DNA from: Pyrinomonadaceae bacterium
GTDB taxonomy: Bacteria > Acidobacteriota > Blastocatellia > Pyrinomonadales > Pyrinomonadaceae
NCBI GenBank assembly: GCA_036277115.1
Contig: DASUNM010000021.1
Coordinates: 124,001 to 188,000, forward strand
Length of the DNA stretch: 64,000 nt
Direction of reading: 5' to 3'
Made by a program: the position numbers and the translations under genes. Each line of letters opens with the position of its first letter. Position 1 is the stretch's first letter. Below are positions 8,803-17,425 of the stretch, piece by piece. Below the pieces are notes generated by a model. It saw nothing but the letters and a program-made list of their open reading frames with translations, searched no databases and had not been told where the DNA came from.

Positions 8803-9568
8803 ACTCTTGCGGATCGCGAAAGATCTGGAAGGCAGGCCACGATTGAGTCACGGGCATTACTTCTAATCGGTTGATATTCACGTGCGGCGGCAAATTCGCT
8901 ATCCAGAACACCGCGCCGGCGATGTCGTCGGCGGTGAGTGGGTGCGCGCCCTTGTAGAGAGCGTCGGACGCGGCTTGATCGCCGCCGGTGCGCACAAGGG
9001 TAAATTCGGTCTCGCATAGTCCCGGCTCAATCGAAGTCACCCGGACTCCCGTGCCGTGCAGGTCGCTGCGTAAGCCCAGCGTGAACTGCGTCACGAACGC
9101 TTTTGTTGCGCCATAGACGTTGCCGCCGGGATACGGATACGTGGCGGCGACTGAGCTGAGGTTTACGATCAAACCCTTCCGCTCGATCAATCCGGGCAAG
9201 AGCTTATGAGTGAGTCTTACCAGCGGAGTAACGTTGGTCTCCATCGTGGTGAGCCAGTCTTCCAGTTTTGCTTGCGGCGCCGGAGCGTTTCCAATTGCCA
9301 GGCCGGCATTGTTAACTAGCACGTCAATTCCGCGGAACGATTCAGGCAGGGCTGACAATGCCTCGTCCATTGCCGACGGATCGCGAATATCGAAGACGGC
9401 GGCGTGAAACCGCTCGTTGCCAAATTGATCCTCAAGGCTGCGCAGCCGTTCGGCGCGACGCCCGGTGCCGATGACTCGCCAGCCGGCTTCCGCAAACTGG
9501 CGCGCCATCGCCGCACCGAATCCCGCTGTTGCTCCGGTGATCAGGACTGTTTTAGTCATTGTGCTCAT
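8801..9568 (-). CDS. Short-chain dehydrogenase/reductase, YdfG-like
   Basis: The protein has 255 residues, the usual length for a classical SDR. It shows the Rossmann motif TGATAGFGAAMA near 11-22, an arginine pair after strand 2 (GTGRRAER) that points to NADP, NNAG near 87-90, the catalytic serine in NLSSVAAT, and YGATK with catalytic Tyr and Lys. The profile (ATAGFG, VYGATKAFVTQFTLGLRSDL, EPGLCETEFTLVR) is closest to YdfG-type 3-hydroxy acid dehydrogenases. It may start at the second Met (9559), which begins right at the first strand. It is 45 bases downstream of the amidase gene on the same strand. Confidence 0.9.
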   Translation of the reverse strand: MSTMTKTVLITGATAGFGAAMARQFAEAGWRVIGTGRRAERLRSLEDQFGNERFHAAVFDIRDPSAMDEALSALPESFRGIDVLVNNAGLAIGNAPAPQAKLEDWLTTMETNVTPLVRLTHKLLPGLIERKGLIVNLSSVAATYPYPGGNVYGATKAFVTQFTLGLRSDLHGTGVRVTSIEPGLCETEFTLVRTGGDQAASDALYKGAHPLTADDIAGAVFWIANLPPHVNINRLEVMPVTQSWPAFQIFRDPQE

Positions 9569-9613
9569 CGATTAGATCGTGCAGTGCGTGCGCGAACAGA
9601 CCAGGGTCGCCTT

Positions 9614-10612
9614 TTATTTAGCAGGCGCGCGTTGCGATTTCGGTGGAAGGAATTTTTTCGGAAACTTCGCAACCACTGTGTACAGCGGGTCGACCATGTT
9701 TGCCACGCGGACCGTCGCTACTTGTGATGTAAGTTGATAGGCGTCCTCTTTGTTGAACCCGTAGTCTGCCACCAGCCAATTGATAAGCTCGACGAACGAA
9801 ATTCGCAGCGCGTCCGAGAGCGGGCGAGCGCTTCCAGCCACCATGATGTGGTCAGCATCCTCAATGCGAGGCCACGCGACCTTCTTTCCCTTTATGAGGT
9901 CGAAGCGAAAAGCGACTTCCATTGATGTTTCAAGCCCCGACCCGCAGATCTCGCCATCGCCCTGCAAAGCGTGGCCGTCACCAAAATAGAATAGCGCTCC
10001 TTTGTAAGACACCGGCAGATAGACTGTTGCCCCTTCACGGACATCAGGCGTGTCCATGTTGCCGCCGAAGCGGCCGGGCCAAAGTCCGTTGAACGCTTCA
10101 TCGCCCTCGGGCGCCGTGGCGACCCGCCCGAGCATTGGGCTTAGTGGCACCGTTATCTGCTTCATCGAGCTGCCCGGAAGATCGACTGTGCCGGTCATCC
10201 GCTGACGGTCGAGCCGCCAGACATAGCGTCCGCGCGGGAATACATTGTTGAGAAAAGCCGTGCCGCTGTCCGGCACAAGCGCTCCGAAAGTTCCGCCTTG
10301 AGTGGAGATAGCGGTGTCGCGGTTCGGGCGCACACGCAGCACATGCACAACCAGCGTATCGCCCGGCTCTGCACCCTCAATGGCGATCGGTCCAACCTCG
10401 CCCGGCCATTTTCCGCCCGCGCGCTCGTACCAATCGCCCCAAAGCGATTCGCTCTCAAGCGTGTCGCCGGGTTTCACGGTAAGGACCGGCGGGCGAGCGG
10501 CAAACGTCGAATGGCCGACCGTCGGCTTTAAGCGATGGGTTGTCTGGCCCGATGCGATGGGAACCAGCGCCACAAAACACAAAACAGGGATCAGAACATT
10601 GTGTATTGACAT
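9614..10612 (-). CDS. Secreted acetamidase/formamidase family protein
   Basis: The start at 10612 gives a signal peptide (MSIHNVLIPVLCFVALVPI, cleavage near ASGQ) and a 332-residue protein. The longer frame to 10693 runs into the tRNA remnant and is rejected. Family features are visible: VKPGDTLESES, DTLVVHVLRVRPN, FGDGHALQGDGEICGSGLE with its conserved His, Asp and Glu, and VRVANMVDPLYTVVAKFPK. Members hydrolyse short amides to ammonia and acid, usually in the cytosol; export to the periplasm is common for this family in Acidobacteriota. Substrate is unknown. Confidence 0.88.
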   Translation of the reverse strand: MSIHNVLIPVLCFVALVPIASGQTTHRLKPTVGHSTFAARPPVLTVKPGDTLESESLWGDWYERAGGKWPGEVGPIAIEGAEPGDTLVVHVLRVRPNRDTAISTQGGTFGALVPDSGTAFLNNVFPRGRYVWRLDRQRMTGTVDLPGSSMKQITVPLSPMLGRVATAPEGDEAFNGLWPGRFGGNMDTPDVREGATVYLPVSYKGALFYFGDGHALQGDGEICGSGLETSMEVAFRFDLIKGKKVAWPRIEDADHIMVAGSARPLSDALRISFVELINWLVADYGFNKEDAYQLTSQVATVRVANMVDPLYTVVAKFPKKFLPPKSQRAPAK

Positions 10613-10651
10613 AGTTCTTCTGTCTCGGAGCATTCTTAAATGGTCAGTTTC

Positions 10652-10706
10652 GGTGCCGAGGTGGGACTCGAACCCAAACGGAATTACTCCCAACGGATTT
10701 CAAGTC
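10652..10706 (-). pseudogene. Decayed 3' half of a class II tRNA, Ser(UGA)-like; probable attachment-site scar
   Basis: Read on the minus strand, the segment opens with an anticodon loop CTTGAAA (anticodon TGA, Ser) and the 3' anticodon stem TCCGT. A long variable arm follows (GGGA / TTCC around GTAA), then T-loop TTCGAGT between GGG and CCC, and an acceptor-like CTCGGCACC. No 5' half exists upstream: the sequence before the loop does not pair with TCCGT. One base seems lost in the acceptor. Duplicated tRNA 3' halves of this length are typical of tyrosine-recombinase integration sites. No integrase is present, so the element would be old. Confidence 0.65.
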
Positions 10707-10780
10707 TTATCGAAGGCATCTTACCTAATCTTACGTCATAACATGAACGATTATTTTTTGTGGATTGGCGGGGTGATCGT

Positions 10781-10857
10781 CAACGAGCTGCGAAGCAGCG
10801 GATGTAGTAGAGCCTCGCTTTGAGCTTAGACTACAACCACTGCTTCGCAGCTCGTTA
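10781..10857. repeat. Palindromic repeat family E (E1)
   Basis: AACGAGCTGCGAAGCAGCGG pairs with CACTGCTTCGCAGCTCGTT about 37 bases later. The loop contains GTAGTAGAGCCTCGC and CTACAAC, which pair in part. A longer relative lies at 48941-49215. Together with the tRNA remnant and the hairpin at 10876 it fills the gene-free stretch 10613-10925. Confidence 0.85.
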
Positions 10858-10875
10858 GACGCTTGGGAGTTTTTT

Positions 10876-10920
10876 CGGTGTTGGGATACTAGACACGCTA
10901 ATATCCCGACGCCGTTTTTT
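10876..10920 (+). terminator. Terminator-like hairpin with T tract, no matching gene
   Basis: CGGTGTTGGGATA and TATCCCGACGCCG pair (with two G-U pairs) around 13 bases, followed by TTTTTT. The shape is that of a rho-independent terminator for plus-strand transcripts, but no plus-strand gene ends here. It may be a leftover of a lost gene next to the tRNA scar, or the end of an unannotated RNA. Confidence 0.45.
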
Positions 10921-10925
10921 CGCTC

Positions 10926-12662
10926 TTATTGATTGTGCCAGACTTCGTTGTTGCTTTCGTTTGACTCCGCAACGATCTCAGTCGCATCTACATTGAGCCT
11001 GAAAGTCGTCGATTGAAGAGAGACATTGTTTGGCAGGATGCTCCTGGCATCAATGTGGAGCCAGTCAGCCGCGCCTGGCGCGAGCGCAGGCACGTTTACA
11101 TAAGTTGTTCTGCCAGCGGCCACGCCGTTGATCTTTCTCACTGTGAGAACCAGCCGGCAGGCAGCGGAAGCCCCCTGGCCGGTATTAACCACGCGCACAC
11201 GGAGGGCCTTGTCATTGGTGGGTGGAAAGAGAAACTGTCTGATGCTTAAATCGGGTTGCACCGCCTTGTTGTTGGCGGCCTCACTTGCAGCCTGTTCCAG
11301 CGGTGATGGCCCTTGATTAAGCGAAGTCTCCGGACGGTTTCCCTGGAATGTCCCGGGCTGGTTTTCATTGTACTGGGACATCAAACGTTGGATCTCGAAG
11401 TTCCCCATACGATCTTTGGAACGATCTTCGGCAGGGGCTTCCTGTTGGCCGCCACCTTTCAAACTACCTGTCACCACCGTAAAACTTCGTGAGCAAACCC
11501 GGTTGGATATGTATTTCTTTCCGGTTTGCCGGTCAGTCATCACGACATAGACGCATTGCGGTCCTCTCTCACCTGCCGGCATGGGAAACCAGAGCTGAGC
11601 CAAATCCTCCGACGAACGAACGCCGCAAAACCCGTAGAGTCTCTTGTTGCCGGGCGATCCAAATATCTCAACCCAGGTGCGCGCTGCGTTTTCGTTCTTC
11701 CCACACGCCGGCAGATTCGGTGATTGTTGCCAGAGTGAGTCGGGAATACTCGCGTGGTTGGTAACGCCCAGTTTATACCGGGTACCTTTCGCGCCGTTCA
11801 CTTCGTAAGGTTCCTGGCCGACGAATTCCAATTGCGGATTCGGTAGACTCTCGTTTGCGACACTCTCGGGTTCCGGCATTGGAAGACGCCCGGGAAGGGA
11901 AGGGGTTCGCTTCGGCGCGCCCGGCGTACGCTGCGGAGCCCCCGGTGTGCGCTGCGGAGTTCCCGGCGTACGCTGCGGAGTTCCCGGTGTGCGCTGCGGA
12001 GTTCCCGGTGTGCTCTTCGGGGCTCCGGGTGTGGGCTCAGGTTTATAATCGGTCGGTTGGCAGCTGATGGTCACTGGCAGTTTGGTGTACGCGGAGGGAT
12101 GGTAGCTTTCCAGGAATCCGTTTTTTTTCCTCAAACACGCGACTGAGAGCTTGGCGTCATACCCATGCGGGGCGGTCAGGTCAAACCCCTTGCTCAACAC
12201 TTGGGCTTTCGAGTCTCCGCGTGCCAGTCGCCGCTCGAGTTCCGCGTTGCACATAGCCACTGGCGAAGACTTGGTGTCCGGAGTCAAATAGGGAAATGTG
12301 ACCACTTGGAAACTCCATTTTTCCCCGTTATCGAACCCGATACTTTCGAGGTCCTTTTTGACGTTGAGATGATGAACCTTTCCCTTGACCGTCACCGTGG
12401 CGGATCCAACTCTCCAGCCCGTATCACAACTACCGCGTACCTTGACGTGGAAATTCAGATTTCCTTGCGACGCCGTGTCGTATAAGTCCTCCCTTCCGAC
12501 CGCAATTACTTTGATGACAGCCGCCTCATTCGTCTGCGAAATCGCCGCTCCCGGCTCGAGGTAGAACCTGGCGCCGACCGCCACCGCCGAAGCCAACGCG
12601 AAGATCAACACTGCCACGATCCGAAGAGTTGTCTGATTCAATTTTGCTTTTAGTCTTCTCAT
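10926..12662 (-). CDS. Secreted protein of unknown function with Pro/Thr tandem repeat and CARDB-like C-terminus
   Basis: The protein has 578 residues. A signal segment lies near residues 12-30 (IVAVLIFALASAVAVGARF). Residues about 210-250 are six tandem seven-residue units of the form GTPQRTP or GAPQRTP, a likely flexible spacer. The last 110 residues (from PDLSIRQFLFPPTN to NNEVWHNQ) look like a CARDB-type Ig-like domain and closely match the whole mature protein at 13974-14432: both contain LTVRKINGV, PNNVSL or PTNVSL, STTF and NNEVWHN. The first domain has several Cys and may be disulfide-bonded. It is probably envelope-exposed and adhesive or structural. I do not recognise the N-terminal domain. 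Confidence 0.8.
   Translation of the reverse strand: MRRLKAKLNQTTLRIVAVLIFALASAVAVGARFYLEPGAAISQTNEAAVIKVIAVGREDLYDTASQGNLNFHVKVRGSCDTGWRVGSATVTVKGKVHHLNVKKDLESIGFDNGEKWSFQVVTFPYLTPDTKSSPVAMCNAELERRLARGDSKAQVLSKGFDLTAPHGYDAKLSVACLRKKNGFLESYHPSAYTKLPVTISCQPTDYKPEPTPGAPKSTPGTPQRTPGTPQRTPGTPQRTPGAPQRTPGAPKRTPSLPGRLPMPEPESVANESLPNPQLEFVGQEPYEVNGAKGTRYKLGVTNHASIPDSLWQQSPNLPACGKNENAARTWVEIFGSPGNKRLYGFCGVRSSEDLAQLWFPMPAGERGPQCVYVVMTDRQTGKKYISNRVCSRSFTVVTGSLKGGGQQEAPAEDRSKDRMGNFEIQRLMSQYNENQPGTFQGNRPETSLNQGPSPLEQAASEAANNKAVQPDLSIRQFLFPPTNDKALRVRVVNTGQGASAACRLVLTVRKINGVAAGRTTYVNVPALAPGAADWLHIDARSILPNNVSLQSTTFRLNVDATEIVAESNESNNEVWHNQ
11906..12031. repeat. 21-bp in-frame tandem repeat (about six units)
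   Basis: Units such as GTTCCCGGTGTGCGCTGCGG(A) repeat about six times inside the 10926-12662 gene and encode GTPQRTP-type heptapeptides. The three central units are nearly identical, so the copy number may vary between strains. Confidence 0.9.
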
Positions 12663-12694
12663 CTCAGTTCTCCTAACTGCTGCAGACCATAGTC

Positions 12695-13906
12695 CTAACG
12701 CCGCGGTTGGCGATCTACCTCGGCGGCGAGCTTCTTAACGCTTTCAAGAACTTCCGCGGCTCTTCTGGCGTTGGCTTCGAGTTGTTGCAGCACTGCTTTT
12801 TCACGCGCTACTTCGCGGGGGGTCATGCCACTTGGTTGCGGTCGCTGCTTGTTATCACCAGTCGTTAGTCGGCCACCTTCCGACTTGTCGATGTCGGTAA
12901 CGGCCCGCGCCCGAAGCTCCTGCAGCTTATTTTGTCGTCCTCGTTGTTCCTCTGCGCCTTTTAAAGCCTGGTCGCTGGCAGTCTGAGCCTGATTCTGGGC
13001 GGTGTGGATCAGGTAGTCGAGTCCATCAAACCTGCCCTGTTTGCGTTCCACCTCGGCATAGAGTCGCTTAACGCTTTCGAGAACTTCCGCGGCTCTTCTG
13101 GCGTTGGCTTCGAGTTGTTGCAGCACCGCTTTTTCTCGCGCTACTTCACGAGTGGTCAGGCTCCCTGGTTGCTTCACCAGACTCCGTTGCTTTTCGGCAG
13201 CGCGAGAGGCTTCGTCGTTAGCAGTCTGAACCTGCGCAGCAAGTGCGGTCAGCATGTAGCGTCCGTCGGCCAAGCTTCCGTTCATGGCCGACTTCGGTGG
13301 CTTTGTCGACGCGAGCGGAGAGTCCGAGTCGGCGGGACCTTTGCGCTCGACTGCCGAGCGAGATCTCGCGTGCGCGAGTTGCACGGCTTTGAGCGCTTCG
13401 GCCAACTGTCTCCAGTCGCTTTCCTCGACACTCGGCACATTCATCCCGTGCACTCGCAGAGTACCCACTGGGTCTTCGATAAACTTACGAGCGAGGCCTG
13501 AACTGTTCGCGGGCGGATTCGCAACATTCGCTTCACCCGTGCCGAGAAAGATCACGCGGTTGTCGCGAAGCTCAATCCTGAAATGTAATGTTTCGTTATT
13601 AACTGACCCGCTGCGACCCGCGGAGGCCCTGTCAGGCTTCAACCTGCGCAGCAGCTGCGTGAATTCGCGCCAGGGCGCTTCAGCGGACTCGGGGACCCGG
13701 ATACCCTGCGAGCGGAGCGCGCTTACCGGGTCGGCCAGGAATTGTTGACGTTCTATTCCCCTAATTGAAACTTGAATAACCACCTTGCTGTAATTGAATG
13801 ACAAGAGCTCTTCCGCTTGCGCATTCGCATTCCCGGCTATGACTACGATCAGCAATCCGGAAACAATTATTGGCCGCATCATTTGTAGGAAAACTTTTCT
13901 GTTCAT
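12695..13906 (-). CDS. Secreted coiled-coil protein with two internal duplications, function unknown
   Basis: The protein has 403 residues with a signal peptide (MRPIIVSGLLIVVIAGNANA, residues 10-29). Two duplications are visible. A short motif DPVSALRSQGIRVPES...PWREFTQLL near residues 58-88 recurs as DPVGTLRVHGMNVPSV...DWRQLAEAL near 145-175. A helical block REVAREKAVLQQLEANARRA followed by AEVLESVK occurs near residues 255-285 and again at the very end. The C-terminal half is Ala/Glu/Gln/Arg rich and should form coiled coils. It lies 32 bases upstream of the 10926-12662 gene and is probably co-transcribed. I know no family for it. Confidence 0.75.
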   Translation of the reverse strand: MNRKVFLQMMRPIIVSGLLIVVIAGNANAQAEELLSFNYSKVVIQVSIRGIERQQFLADPVSALRSQGIRVPESAEAPWREFTQLLRRLKPDRASAGRSGSVNNETLHFRIELRDNRVIFLGTGEANVANPPANSSGLARKFIEDPVGTLRVHGMNVPSVEESDWRQLAEALKAVQLAHARSRSAVERKGPADSDSPLASTKPPKSAMNGSLADGRYMLTALAAQVQTANDEASRAAEKQRSLVKQPGSLTTREVAREKAVLQQLEANARRAAEVLESVKRLYAEVERKQGRFDGLDYLIHTAQNQAQTASDQALKGAEEQRGRQNKLQELRARAVTDIDKSEGGRLTTGDNKQRPQPSGMTPREVAREKAVLQQLEANARRAAEVLESVKKLAAEVDRQPRR

Positions 13907-13973
13907 ACATCCTTCCTTTCAAATCCGATTTGCGTTCTAGGCGAAAAGGACAGAAATGCTGTCGGCATCCGCT

Positions 13974-14432
13974 TCACAAGTTGTGCCAGACTTCGTTATT
14001 AGCTTCATCCGACTCCGTCACGATTGAAGTTGCGTCCGCGTTTAACTTGAAGGTGGTTGATTCAAGCGAGACATTGGTCGGCAGAATGCCTTTGGCGTTT
14101 ATCAGCATCCATCTGTCTTTGCCGGCGGCCAGTGGCGACAGTTTGATTTCGATTACTCTGCCAACCGGAACCCCGTTGATTTTGCGGACGGTGAGCCGCA
14201 GGACGCAGGATGCGGAAGCCGCGCCGCCGCTATTCACTATGTGGACGCGGACCACTTTTTCATTCGTGGTGGCGAAGAGAAACTCGCTGATGCGTAAGTC
14301 AGGCACGGCAACGACCGTCATATTTTTGCGGTTCGCTTCTGGCGCGTGGGCCGAGGTTGCCGGCTGTGGTCCAAAGACTGAAGCCAGCGCAACAATGGTA
14401 AGAATCGAGTCCCTCAGGCATCTGTTTCTCAT
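13974..14432 (-). CDS. Secreted single CARDB-like domain protein
   Basis: The start was set at 14432 because GGAG lies 7 bases upstream; ATGs at 14438 and 14459 are alternatives. A signal peptide (CLRDSILTIVALASVFG) precedes about 115 residues that match the C-terminal domain of the 10926-12662 protein along their full length (LRISEFLFATTNEKVVRVHI ... SDEANNEVWHN). CARDB domains are extracellular Ig-like adhesion modules. It is a stand-alone copy of the domain, so the two proteins may bind the same partner or each other. It is on the same strand as its neighbours with 60-70 base gaps. Confidence 0.75.
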   Translation of the reverse strand: MRNRCLRDSILTIVALASVFGPQPATSAHAPEANRKNMTVVAVPDLRISEFLFATTNEKVVRVHIVNSGGAASASCVLRLTVRKINGVPVGRVIEIKLSPLAAGKDRWMLINAKGILPTNVSLESTTFKLNADATSIVTESDEANNEVWHNL

Positions 14433-14493
14433 CGTCATCTCCGGCTCCAAAAGTCGCACCCTTCATAGACATGTTGATTTCCGATGGCCATTG

Positions 14494-15078
14494 TCAGTGC
14501 CTGCACGAACCTGACACGTCGTTTCTCGGCTTGTAAGTACCGCCCAGAGTTGCGCAGGTGTTCTTCACCCTTAGGCATATCGCGGCGCCTTCGCAATTGA
14601 GTGAGGGCGTGCTCATATCAACTTGTTTTAGGATTGTGACCGAGGCGTATCGGCGTTTTCCCTGGGTCTGGTTACGTCCAGGCCGAAAGTCAATCCCCGC
14701 AACGTTCGTGGTTCCGTTTGAGGTGTCGTCAGCGGTGTTCGTGTTCCGGAGAAAAAAGGCTCCGCGGCTGGAGGTCCTGGTGGTGTCGGCGCACACCCCG
14801 ACGTTTCCCGCCTCATTGGTTGCGAAAGTGTGCTTCGGCAGCGTCTCGCAGACGCTCTTCAGGGTCTTGCACCCTTGGGTCGTATTGCAGCTCGCGACAA
14901 CGTGGTTAGCGGAAATACGTACCTCCTTGAATTTAAACTCACTCTGGTTCGTCTTGACCGGCTCTGAGGGCGTTGGTTTCGGTTTTGCATGACCTTGGGA
15001 CCGCGCCGGCGAACCCGCGGCGACGGCAAATAACATCGCGGCGACTACGCCGCTAACGCGACTCATTTGTTTGCTCAT
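14494..15078 (-). CDS. Secreted cysteine-rich protein, function unknown
   Basis: The start at 15078 is set by AAAGGAGAAACAAG directly upstream and by the signal peptide that follows (MSRVSGVVAAMLFAVAAGSPARS). The longer frame to 15216 has no such support. The mature protein (about 165 residues) has a Pro/Lys-rich start, then about eight Cys including CNTTQGC, KSVCETL, GVCADT, LNCEGAAICLRVKNTC and GSCRH, which suggests disulfides. I do not recognise a family. It heads the minus-strand series of four secreted unknowns and is divergent from the winged-helix regulator. Confidence 0.72.
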   Translation of the reverse strand: MSKQMSRVSGVVAAMLFAVAAGSPARSQGHAKPKPTPSEPVKTNQSEFKFKEVRISANHVVASCNTTQGCKTLKSVCETLPKHTFATNEAGNVGVCADTTRTSSRGAFFLRNTNTADDTSNGTTNVAGIDFRPGRNQTQGKRRYASVTILKQVDMSTPSLNCEGAAICLRVKNTCATLGGTYKPRNDVSGSCRH

Positions 15079-15298
15079 CTTGTTTCTCCTTTGGGTTGTT
15101 CTTCTTTCAATGTCTGAAGTCTCTTCCGGCTTCTTGTCTGTTAGCGGTAAAATGCCTGGCCGCGACACCGAAAGTTTGCGAACCGCTTTCACGGTCGAGA
15201 AATACAACGCCACCATTCCCCAAGTCCTGAACAGATTGCGAAAAAGATGAGAAGAAAAACTACCGAAGGCTAAGTCGTTGATGACAGTGGAGATCCAA

Positions 15299-17269
15299 AT
15301 GATCTACCGGCTCGAAGAATTCGAGCTCGATCCAAACACACGTCGTCTCACGGGCGCCGATGGTAAGCCTGTGCACCTTTCGCATAAGCCTTTTCAGGTC
15401 CTGCTTTACTTCATCGAGAATCGCGATCGGATTGTTAGCCGCCAGGAGTTGTTGGATAAGTTCTGGGAGGGTCGCGACGTTTACGACATCACCCTGACCA
15501 AGTGCGTGGGCGCAATCCGCAAAGCGCTGGGAGAAAACACAGAGACGCCGCGTTTCATCGAAACCCGCTGGGCCGAAGGCTACCGCTACATTGGGCCGTT
15601 GGAAGAAATTGATGCTCGGGTTACGCAAACCCATGAGCGGCGCGCCAGCCTGGAAGATGCGGAAGAGTCATCGCGCGGAGACCTTCTGACCACGGCCTCT
15701 GAGAGTCTGCCTGCGCCCTCAAAGGTCCTGGAGCATTCCGCGGCGGAGTTGCCGTACGCCGCTACGCTCGGGCGTCGGATGTCGCGGAGGACCTACGTTG
15801 GCATCGCCATTATCGCCGTCCTCCTGATTGGCGGGACACTGCTGGCGTATTTGCTGCGTCGACCTGCGGCGCCAAAGTCGCTGGCCACGATCCGCTCTTT
15901 GGCAGTGCTGCCGCTGAAGAACGTACCCGACGACTCCAACTACGAGTATCTCAGCGATGGCATCACCGAGGGTTTAATCACTGCGCTATCGCAGATTGAG
16001 GATTTGAAGGTCATCTCCCATGGTTCAGTGATGCGTTTCAAACGTCGAGATTCCGATCCACGGGAAGTGGGCGGGCAACTTGGCGTCGCTTCGATTCTGG
16101 AAGGAAGCGTTCGGCGTGATGGCGACCGCGTGCGCGTCAGCGTTCGCCTGGTTAGGACCGACGATGGCAGTGTGCTCTGGGCGGGAGAAACCTACGAACG
16201 CTCAATCGACGATCTCGCGACCTTACAAGACGAGATCACCAATCAACTGGCCACCAGACTCGGGGCCAAACTTCTTGGCCGTGATCATGCCTCGACGCCG
16301 CGGCACTCGCGCGACGCTGAGGCCTATCAGCTGTACCTCAAGGGCCGTTTCTTTTGGAACAAACGAACACAGGACGGGATTGAGAAGTCGATCGAGTTTT
16401 TCAATCAAGCGATCGCCCGGGACCAGAAATATGCCATGGCGTATTCCGCGCTGGCGGAGTCCTTTGTGCTGCAGAGTCTCTGGGGGAGCACGTCGAGCCG
16501 CGAGTCGAACTCAAAAGCAAGAGACGCCGCGGAAAAAGCCATGGTGTTGGATGTGACTCTGGCTGAGCCGCACGTGGCCTTGGCACTGATCAAGGAGCAA
16601 TACGATTGGGATTGGATTGGCGCCGAACGTGAATTCCAACAAGCGCTGAAACTGAATCCGAATTACGCTACCGCGCATCAATGGTACGGAGAGTTTTTGG
16701 TTTTTATGGGGCGCACTGAGGAGAGCATCAAAGCCCTCCGTCGCGCAAAGGAGCTGGATCCGCTTTCGCCAATCATCAACACGCAAGTGGGCTATCCATA
16801 CTACTGTGCCCGCCAATATGACGCGGCGATTGTCGAGTTCAAGAACGCTCTCGAGCTTGAACCAACCTTTGCTCCCGCTCTCAACTACCTGGCTCGTTCC
16901 TACCAGGCAAAGGGCATGGACGACGAAGCTATGACCACCTTTCATAAGGCGGTTGAACATTCCGGGGGCAGCCCGGTGATGAAGGCGCGGCTCGGCTGGG
17001 CGTATGCCAAGATCGGGAAGACGGGCGAAGCGAGGCGTATTCTCAACGAACTGGAAGACGAAGCAAAGACCCGCTACGTCGCGGCGTGCCTCATCGCTTC
17101 ATTGCACGTTGCCTTGGGAGACAAAGAGAAGGCGTTCGCCTGGTTAGACAAAGCTTTTCAGGAGCGGGACGTGCTGTTGTTGACACTCAACATCGAATCG
17201 CATCTCGATCCGCTGCGCGACGATCGGCGTTTTCAGGATCTCGTACGTCGCGTGGGATTACCGACGTGA
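15299..17269 (+). CDS. Winged-helix (OmpR/CadC-type) regulator with TolB-like and TPR C-terminal half
   Basis: The start at 15299 follows GGAG by 7 bases and begins MIYRLEEFELDPNTRRL, the usual start of this family; an ATG at 15278 is less likely. Residues 1-100 are a Trans_reg_C winged helix (HLSHKPFQVLLYFIENRD, SRQELLDKFW, FIETRWAEGYRYIG). A membrane segment follows near residue 175 (VGIAIIAVLLIGGTLLAYLL). Then comes a TolB-like stretch (RSLAVLPLKNVPD, YLSDGITEGLITALS) and TPRs to the end. The layout is that of a CadC/ToxR-like one-component membrane regulator. The C-terminal half matches the kinase at 1856-4330, including the last 20 residues. It may control the divergent secreted-protein genes (inference). 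Confidence 0.92.
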   Translation: MIYRLEEFELDPNTRRLTGADGKPVHLSHKPFQVLLYFIENRDRIVSRQELLDKFWEGRDVYDITLTKCVGAIRKALGENTETPRFIETRWAEGYRYIGPLEEIDARVTQTHERRASLEDAEESSRGDLLTTASESLPAPSKVLEHSAAELPYAATLGRRMSRRTYVGIAIIAVLLIGGTLLAYLLRRPAAPKSLATIRSLAVLPLKNVPDDSNYEYLSDGITEGLITALSQIEDLKVISHGSVMRFKRRDSDPREVGGQLGVASILEGSVRRDGDRVRVSVRLVRTDDGSVLWAGETYERSIDDLATLQDEITNQLATRLGAKLLGRDHASTPRHSRDAEAYQLYLKGRFFWNKRTQDGIEKSIEFFNQAIARDQKYAMAYSALAESFVLQSLWGSTSSRESNSKARDAAEKAMVLDVTLAEPHVALALIKEQYDWDWIGAEREFQQALKLNPNYATAHQWYGEFLVFMGRTEESIKALRRAKELDPLSPIINTQVGYPYYCARQYDAAIVEFKNALELEPTFAPALNYLARSYQAKGMDDEAMTTFHKAVEHSGGSPVMKARLGWAYAKIGKTGEARRILNELEDEAKTRYVAACLIASLHVALGDKEKAFAWLDKAFQERDVLLLTLNIESHLDPLRDDRRFQDLVRRVGLPT

Positions 17270-17425
17270 TGCAGGTGAGTTTCAAGCCGACTCGATTAAG
17301 ATTCACTCGTAGATTTTCCCGCCTTGCGTTATATTCTCCAGACTCCAGACTTACGGAAACAAATTTCGGCTTCAAATTGACAGCGATTGTCGAACGAGGT
17401 CTCGGCTTGGCCTAAACGAACGATT

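Noticed and set aside
10613..10693. An N-terminal extension of the amidase gene
   Set aside because: It is encoded by the tRNA remnant; the signal peptide starts at 10612.
10926..15078. Calling the secreted block a defence island
   Set aside because: No nuclease, ATPase, methylase or toxin motif is visible, only signal peptides and binding-type domains.
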